Of a stretch of 54,324 nucleotides of DNA, positions 51,538 to 54,324 are shown in pieces (within the stretch, counting starts at the first letter, position 1; the number at the start of each line of letters is the position of its first letter). This DNA comes from DAIRUS01 sp036803205 (GTDB taxonomy: Bacteria; Patescibacteriota; Minisyncoccia; Minisyncoccales; GBS-2), in contig DAIRUS010000005.1 in NCBI GenBank assembly GCA_036803205.1, positions 1 through 54,324 of the forward strand. The letters are read 5' to 3'. The position numbers and the translations under genes are program-made. The notes below the pieces were generated by a model. It was not told the origin of the DNA and searched no databases. It saw nothing but the letters and a program-made list of their open reading frames with translations.

Positions 51538-51548
51538 AATTCAAATAA

Positions 51549-52136
51549 TCACTTTTCAAAAGGTTTTCTGAAAACTGGCCCATGGCCGGGATAAATTATC
51601 ATCCCTGGCTGAATAATTTTTTCTAATTTTTTTAATGAATTTTCTAAATCCTTTTTGGAACCACCGGGTAAATCGGTTCGGCCATACCCTTCTTCAAAGA
51701 TTGTGTCGCCAGTCAAAATAAAATCTTTGCCTAAAATGCAAATTGAACCTTTTGTGTGGCCCGGAGTATGAATGATTTTTAAAAATTCATTCCCTAAATT
51801 AATTTCCTCCCCATCTTCTAAAAATTGATCCGGCTGAAATACCAACCTTTTCTCTTTTTTTTGAAAAGAAGCAGAAAAAGGAAGAGATTTAATGAAATCT
51901 TTTTCTTCTTTGTGGATTAAAATTTTAGCGCCAGTTTCCTCTTTTAATCTTTGGGCTACTAAGGTATGGTCTAAATGATAATGAGTGAGAATAATATAAT
52001 TTAATTTTTTATCCTTTAATTCTTTTAAAATTTTTCTCAAACCGCCTCCCGGATCAATGACAATAACCTCTTTTCCGGAAACAAGATAATAACAATTTGT
52101 TAAAAGAGGCCCAACAACAAAACACTTAATCTCCAT
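51549..52136 (-). CDS. MBL-fold metallo-hydrolase, glyoxalase II-like
   Basis: A 195-residue binuclear-zinc hydrolase. The metal motif HYHLDHT (THxHxDH class), HTPGHTKGSICI, and ILTGDTIFEEGYGRTDLPGG, together with the final PGHGP, place it in the hydroxyacylglutathione hydrolase-like group. Substrate is unknown; small thioester hydrolysis is typical. It is probably transcribed with the downstream ABC transporter genes. Confidence 0.88.
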   Translation of the reverse strand: MEIKCFVVGPLLTNCYYLVSGKEVIVIDPGGGLRKILKELKDKKLNYIILTHYHLDHTLVAQRLKEETGAKILIHKEEKDFIKSLPFSASFQKKEKRLVFQPDQFLEDGEEINLGNEFLKIIHTPGHTKGSICILGKDFILTGDTIFEEGYGRTDLPGGSKKDLENSLKKLEKIIQPGMIIYPGHGPVFRKPFEK

Positions 52137-52231
52137 ACCATTTTATTTTATCAAAATTTATTACCAAGACAAAAACATCTTGCCTCAAAGGCACTTATTT
52201 TAAAATTTTTTAGTTTTATAATTTTTAAATT

Positions 52232-52630
52232 CTATTCAGTTGTCACGCCGTCAAAATGTTCTTCGTCTCTCTCAGCCTCTTCTTTTGTTGTATGAACTAA
52301 TCCATCTCGGTGTTGTGGCGGAGAATAAATTGTATAAACCTTTAAAAATTCATCCGAAGAAGTGTTAATAACATTATGTCTTGCTCCAGCTGGCACTATG
52401 ACTGCAAAACCATCTTCCACTTTATATTCCACTCCGTTTATAATTACCTTGCCCTCGCCTTCTTCGAATCTAAAAAACTGATCCAAATTCTCGTGAACCT
52501 CTTCGCCAATTTCTTCTCCAGGCTTCAAACTCATCACTACCAATTGACTGTGCTTGCCAGTATATAAAACCTTCCGGAAATTGTTGTTTTTTTCGGTTAT
52601 TTTTTCAATGTTTGCTACGTAACCCTTCAT
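52232..52630 (-). CDS. cupin-domain protein
   Basis: A 132-residue single-domain cupin. Motif 1 is GEEIGEEVHENLDQFFRFEEGEG (metal residues around H-E and E-E), motif 2 VPAGARHNVIN. The C-terminus is acidic (EERDEEHF-type). Such stand-alone cupins can be isomerases or sugar/ligand binders, and the substrate cannot be told. An AAAGGTCGAA motif lies exactly 27 bases before ATG 52630 (52658-52667), the same spacing as at the secreted protein gene at 4569. Confidence 0.85.
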   Translation of the reverse strand: MKGYVANIEKITEKNNNFRKVLYTGKHSQLVVMSLKPGEEIGEEVHENLDQFFRFEEGEGKVIINGVEYKVEDGFAVIVPAGARHNVINTSSDEFLKVYTIYSPPQHRDGLVHTTKEEAERDEEHFDGVTTE

Positions 52631-52693
52631 AAGTTTTAATATGATTTTAAGTTTTTTTTCGACCTTTGAAAACTTGTTTTATCTCCTTTTTAA

Positions 52694-52975
52694 TTATTTT
52701 AAACTTAAATTTTCCTTTTGAGACATTTGATATTCAACTAAAAAATAATCATTGAACCTCTTGTATTCCTCGATCTTACTTTTCACCCCAAGGTTTTCTA
52801 ACTCAATTACCAAATCTTCAAAATAATCATAAACACCGCAAGTATAACACATATAACCTGAAAATTTAACTAAAAATTTCTTGTCTTTAAATTCAATCAA
52901 CTCAGCCTTAGCTTCGGGAACTCTAATTTCATTAAAATTTTCAATTGCCTTTAAAATTTTCTTTTTTAACAACAT
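52694..52975 (-). CDS. small protein with a CYTC motif, unknown
   Basis: A 93-residue protein of no family I can name. The middle holds FSGYMCYTCGVYDYFEDL, a single Cys pair that could bind metal or cycle thiols; the ends are Lys/Glu-rich. Its start overlaps the 3' end of the glycyl-radical peptide gene by 10 bases, and it is the last of a three-gene overlapping set headed by the Fur regulator. A shared role in anaerobic or redox physiology is suggested only by context. Confidence 0.65.
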   Translation of the reverse strand: MLLKKKILKAIENFNEIRVPEAKAELIEFKDKKFLVKFSGYMCYTCGVYDYFEDLVIELENLGVKSKIEEYKRFNDYFLVEYQMSQKENLSLK

Positions 52976-53271
52976 TCTCTTGGTAACTTGTATTCCTTTC
53001 TTTCGTTAAATTCTCTTTTTTTCCCTACATTCCACTGCCGGACCGGTCTTAAATAGCCAACAACTCTTGAATAAATCTCGCAGGATTGATAATTTCTTAA
53101 TTCTTGATTTTTTTGAAAACAATCATGACATTTAAAAACTAATATCTTTTCTCCATTGTTTTCATAAGCAAGTAAAACTCCATTTTTGATTTCTTTTCCA
53201 TTAACCTCTATTTTCTTCTGACAATCATGGCAGTATTGTTTTTCTCTATTAGCAATTTTTGCATTTCCCAT
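52966..53271 (-). CDS. stand-alone NrdD-like zinc/glycyl-radical peptide
   Basis: A 101-residue protein resembling only the C-terminal end of class III (anaerobic) ribonucleotide reductase. Four cysteines in two CHDC pairs (C14/C17 and C48/C51) form a zinc site, and CEIYSRVVGYLRPVRQWNVG follows; G72 in RVVGY is in the position of the radical glycine. The catalytic ten-stranded barrel (~500 residues) is absent. It could act in trans with a barrel protein encoded elsewhere, as GrcA does for pyruvate formate-lyase, or be a relic. It overlaps fur by 23 bases and the next gene by 10. Confidence 0.75.
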   Translation of the reverse strand: MGNAKIANREKQYCHDCQKKIEVNGKEIKNGVLLAYENNGEKILVFKCHDCFQKNQELRNYQSCEIYSRVVGYLRPVRQWNVGKKREFNERKEYKLPRECC

Positions 53272-53632
53272 AAAAATAGACTTGATAGCTTTTTATTTTG
53301 CCGACTTTTAATTTGCCAACCTTTAGAATTGGGGCTTTGTCAAAAACATCAAATATCTTTCCGCAACTCTGGCAGAAAAAATGACTGTGGGCAGAAATAT
53401 TGCCGTCATAACGACTGATATCACTAGGAATTTCCAGAATTTCTCCTTTTTCTTTCAGGTTTTTTAAAATCCGGTAAATAGTGCCTAAACTAATTCTCGG
53501 TAATTTTTTTCTAACCTCTTTAAAAACAATCTCAGCTGAAGGATGAGTTTTAGCCGATTTCAAATAACCTAAAATAATTTTCTTTTGGGAGGTAATTCTT
53601 TCTTTTTTGCTCTTTTTCTTATTAGTAATCAT
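53249..53632 (-). CDS. Fur-family metal/peroxide regulator
   Basis: A 127-residue regulator. The N-terminal winged helix has HPSAEIVFKEVRKKLPRISL then GTIYRILKNLKEKGE, the Fur recognition helix. HSHFFCQSCGKIFDV and the final GKCKNC give the structural zinc site (C-x2-C twice). The regulatory His-rich metal site is partly present (AHSH). PerR, Zur or Fur identity is undecided. The promoter at 53643-53671 puts the -10 only 10 bases before the ATG. It leads a three-gene overlapping operon and may control the Zn/Mn transporter nearby. Confidence 0.9.
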   Translation of the reverse strand: MITNKKKSKKERITSQKKIILGYLKSAKTHPSAEIVFKEVRKKLPRISLGTIYRILKNLKEKGEILEIPSDISRYDGNISAHSHFFCQSCGKIFDVFDKAPILKVGKLKVGKIKSYQVYFYGKCKNC

Positions 53633-53642
53633 TATTATTTAG

Positions 53643-53671
53643 ATTTTATTCTTAACAAAGAAGACTGTCAA
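53643..53671 (-). promoter_or_regulatory. promoter of the Fur-led operon
   Basis: On the minus strand -35 TTGACA (53666-53671), a 17-base spacer and -10 TAAAAT (53643-53648). Ten bases separate the -10 from the ATG, so the leader is very short or absent. Confidence 0.75.
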
Positions 53672-53739
53672 GTGATAGCCTGTTGAAAACTCAGAAATTA
53701 AATTAGTTTCAAAATTGCGGGACAAAACAGCAATAGGTA

Positions 53740-53758
53740 GCGGAAGATTATCTTCCGC
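53740..53758. other. perfect 9-bp palindrome in intergenic region
   Basis: GCGGAAGATTATCTTCCGC reads the same on both strands around a single central base. It is ~70 bases upstream of the -35 of the Fur operon and has no T-run, so it may be an operator or a cruciform rather than a terminator. The surrounding 53672-53840 shows no gene. Confidence 0.5.
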
Positions 53759-53840
53759 AAGTTATATTTTAGCTCACTTTTCTAATAAGCGAATACAATA
53801 AAATCAGATTTGGTAATTTTAGCAAAAAAGTAAAAAATAA

Positions 53841-53862
53841 AGCCCTGGAAAAATCCAGGGCT
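53841..53862 (-). terminator. terminator of the right-edge gene
   Basis: Stem AGCCCTGGA/TCCAGGGCT with an AAAA loop, followed on the minus strand by TTTATTTTTTACTTTTTT. It lies 9 bases past the stop of the Cys-rich gene. Confidence 0.88.
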
Positions 53863-53871
53863 CTTGTTTTG

Positions 53872-54324
53872 TTAAGGACAATAAAAACACCAACAACAGC
53901 AAGGACGATAATCACATTGACTCACTGTGAAACTGATTTCCTCTACTTCTATGATGGTAGAACAATCCGGCGCTTCATATTTTAGTTCTTTAACGCTTAC
54001 CGGCAAACAACGAGGAAAACCCCAGAGAGGTTTATTGGTGAGGACTGCTTTAATGAAGTATGTTCCTATCCCCCATCCTTCTGGCGGAGGAACAACTTCA
54101 AAGTTGACTTTGGCTTGGTTTTCGAAAACAAACAACCTTATTAAGGTATAAGCGTTGAAGATGTATAAATACCACTTTCCTCTCGGGACATTATAAAGAA
54201 AGATTCTCACTGGGCTAGAGTTACAGGTGGTTTGTCTGGAAACTGTGCTTAAAACCACCGTCGGAGGATTGCAACAAGTCGGCGATTTGTCGTATACCCA
54301 GTAACTTCCCAGACCTATCCTCTC
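53872..54324 (-). CDS. Cys-rich protein of unknown function, N-terminus outside window
   Basis: The frame is open to the right edge, so the true start is beyond base 54324; a GTG at 54258 is internal. The visible 150 residues include YWVYDKSPTCCNPPTVVLST and end in a dense Cys tail (CDYRPCCCWCFYCP). The middle, with VPRGKWYLYIFNAY and VPPPEGWGIGTYFIKAV, looks like beta-strand-rich sequence of an exported or surface domain. No family recognised. Cysteine density suggests metal binding or disulfides. A strong terminator follows. Confidence 0.6.
   Translation of the reverse strand, partial: ERIGLGSYWVYDKSPTCCNPPTVVLSTVSRQTTCNSSPVRIFLYNVPRGKWYLYIFNAYTLIRLFVFENQAKVNFEVVPPPEGWGIGTYFIKAVLTNKPLWGFPRCLPVSVKELKYEAPDCSTIIEVEEISFTVSQCDYRPCCCWCFYCP

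Noticed and set aside
1..54324. Alternative genetic code with UGA as glycine or tryptophan
   Set aside because: TGA ends several genes at the expected family length (the restriction gene, dCMP deaminase, cutA, pyruvate kinase) and in-frame TGA codons are not needed inside any conserved protein.
1..54324. CRISPR array, prophage or intact insertion sequence
   Set aside because: No regularly spaced repeats, no cas or phage structural genes, and no full transposase frame were seen; the only mobile-element hint is the short remnant at 25.5 kb.

Overview
The window is AT-rich, gene-dense bacterial chromosome with standard-code features: several genes end in TGA and many neighbours overlap by 1 to 40 bases. 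Slimmed-down core proteins (a short EF-Ts, a release factor 1 without its first domain, a ThrRS without a TGS domain, a thymidylate kinase with an altered P-loop), a secreted DUF5667/DUF333/Kazal protein and a stand-alone NrdD-type glycyl-radical peptide suggest a Patescibacteria (CPR)-like or similarly reduced lineage. The carbon enzymes have an archaeal or thermophile flavour: FBP aldolase/phosphatase, ApgM-type phosphoglycerate mutase, PEP synthase and a V/A-type ATPase. The taxonomic call is inference from gene content only.

Layout. 1-1.9 kb: a DNA methyltransferase cut by the left edge and a TdeIII-like restriction endonuclease. 1.9-6.3 kb: thrS, a stretch of decayed frames, and a large secreted protein. 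6.3-9 kb: miaB and miaA, both acting on tRNA A37, separated by a small zinc-ribbon gene on the other strand. 9-13.6 kb (minus): rplK, dCMP deaminase, thyX, tmk, deoC and gatB, a thymidylate and translation block. 13.6-17.1 kb (minus): rpsB, tsf, a membrane protein, tRNA-Thr, cutA, ispH and a small gene ending at a strong terminator, followed by a broken second cutA whose end is a perfect 160-bp copy of the intact one.

17.2-25.5 kb (plus): a complete nine-gene V-type ATPase operon in the enterococcal ntp order, with all Na+-site residues present in the proteolipid. 25.5-25.74 kb is a remnant or structured spacer. Then come rpmE and prfA (plus). 26.7-38 kb (minus): a murein transglycosylase, L25, FBP aldolase/phosphatase, hpt, PEP synthase, a receiver/zinc-ribbon protein, acetyl-CoA synthetase, GAPDH, a glutaredoxin and a membrane-anchored thioredoxin-fold protein. 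Together with ApgM and enolase further right, these could carry acetate or pyruvate up to fructose-6-phosphate; PGK, TIM and other steps are not in the window.

38-42.5 kb (minus): an Rrf2-iscS-iscU-pyruvate kinase-mnmA operon behind an IscR type-1-like palindrome that overlaps the promoter. It links cysteine desulfuration to Fe-S assembly and tRNA thiolation. 42.6-52.1 kb (minus): ferredoxin, apgM, pgeF, enolase, thioredoxin reductase, NAD(P)HX dehydratase, a divergent FtsZ, an amidase, a Zn/Mn ABC permease and ATPase, and an MBL hydrolase. 52.2-54.3 kb (minus): a cupin, then a Fur regulator overlapping a glycyl-radical peptide that overlaps a small unknown gene, and a Cys-rich protein cut by the right edge.

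The most rewarding spots are the cutA repeat, the stand-alone glycyl-radical peptide, the isc operator, the AAAGGTCRAA motif shared by six upstream regions, and core enzymes missing expected parts (tmk, prfA, pyruvate kinase).
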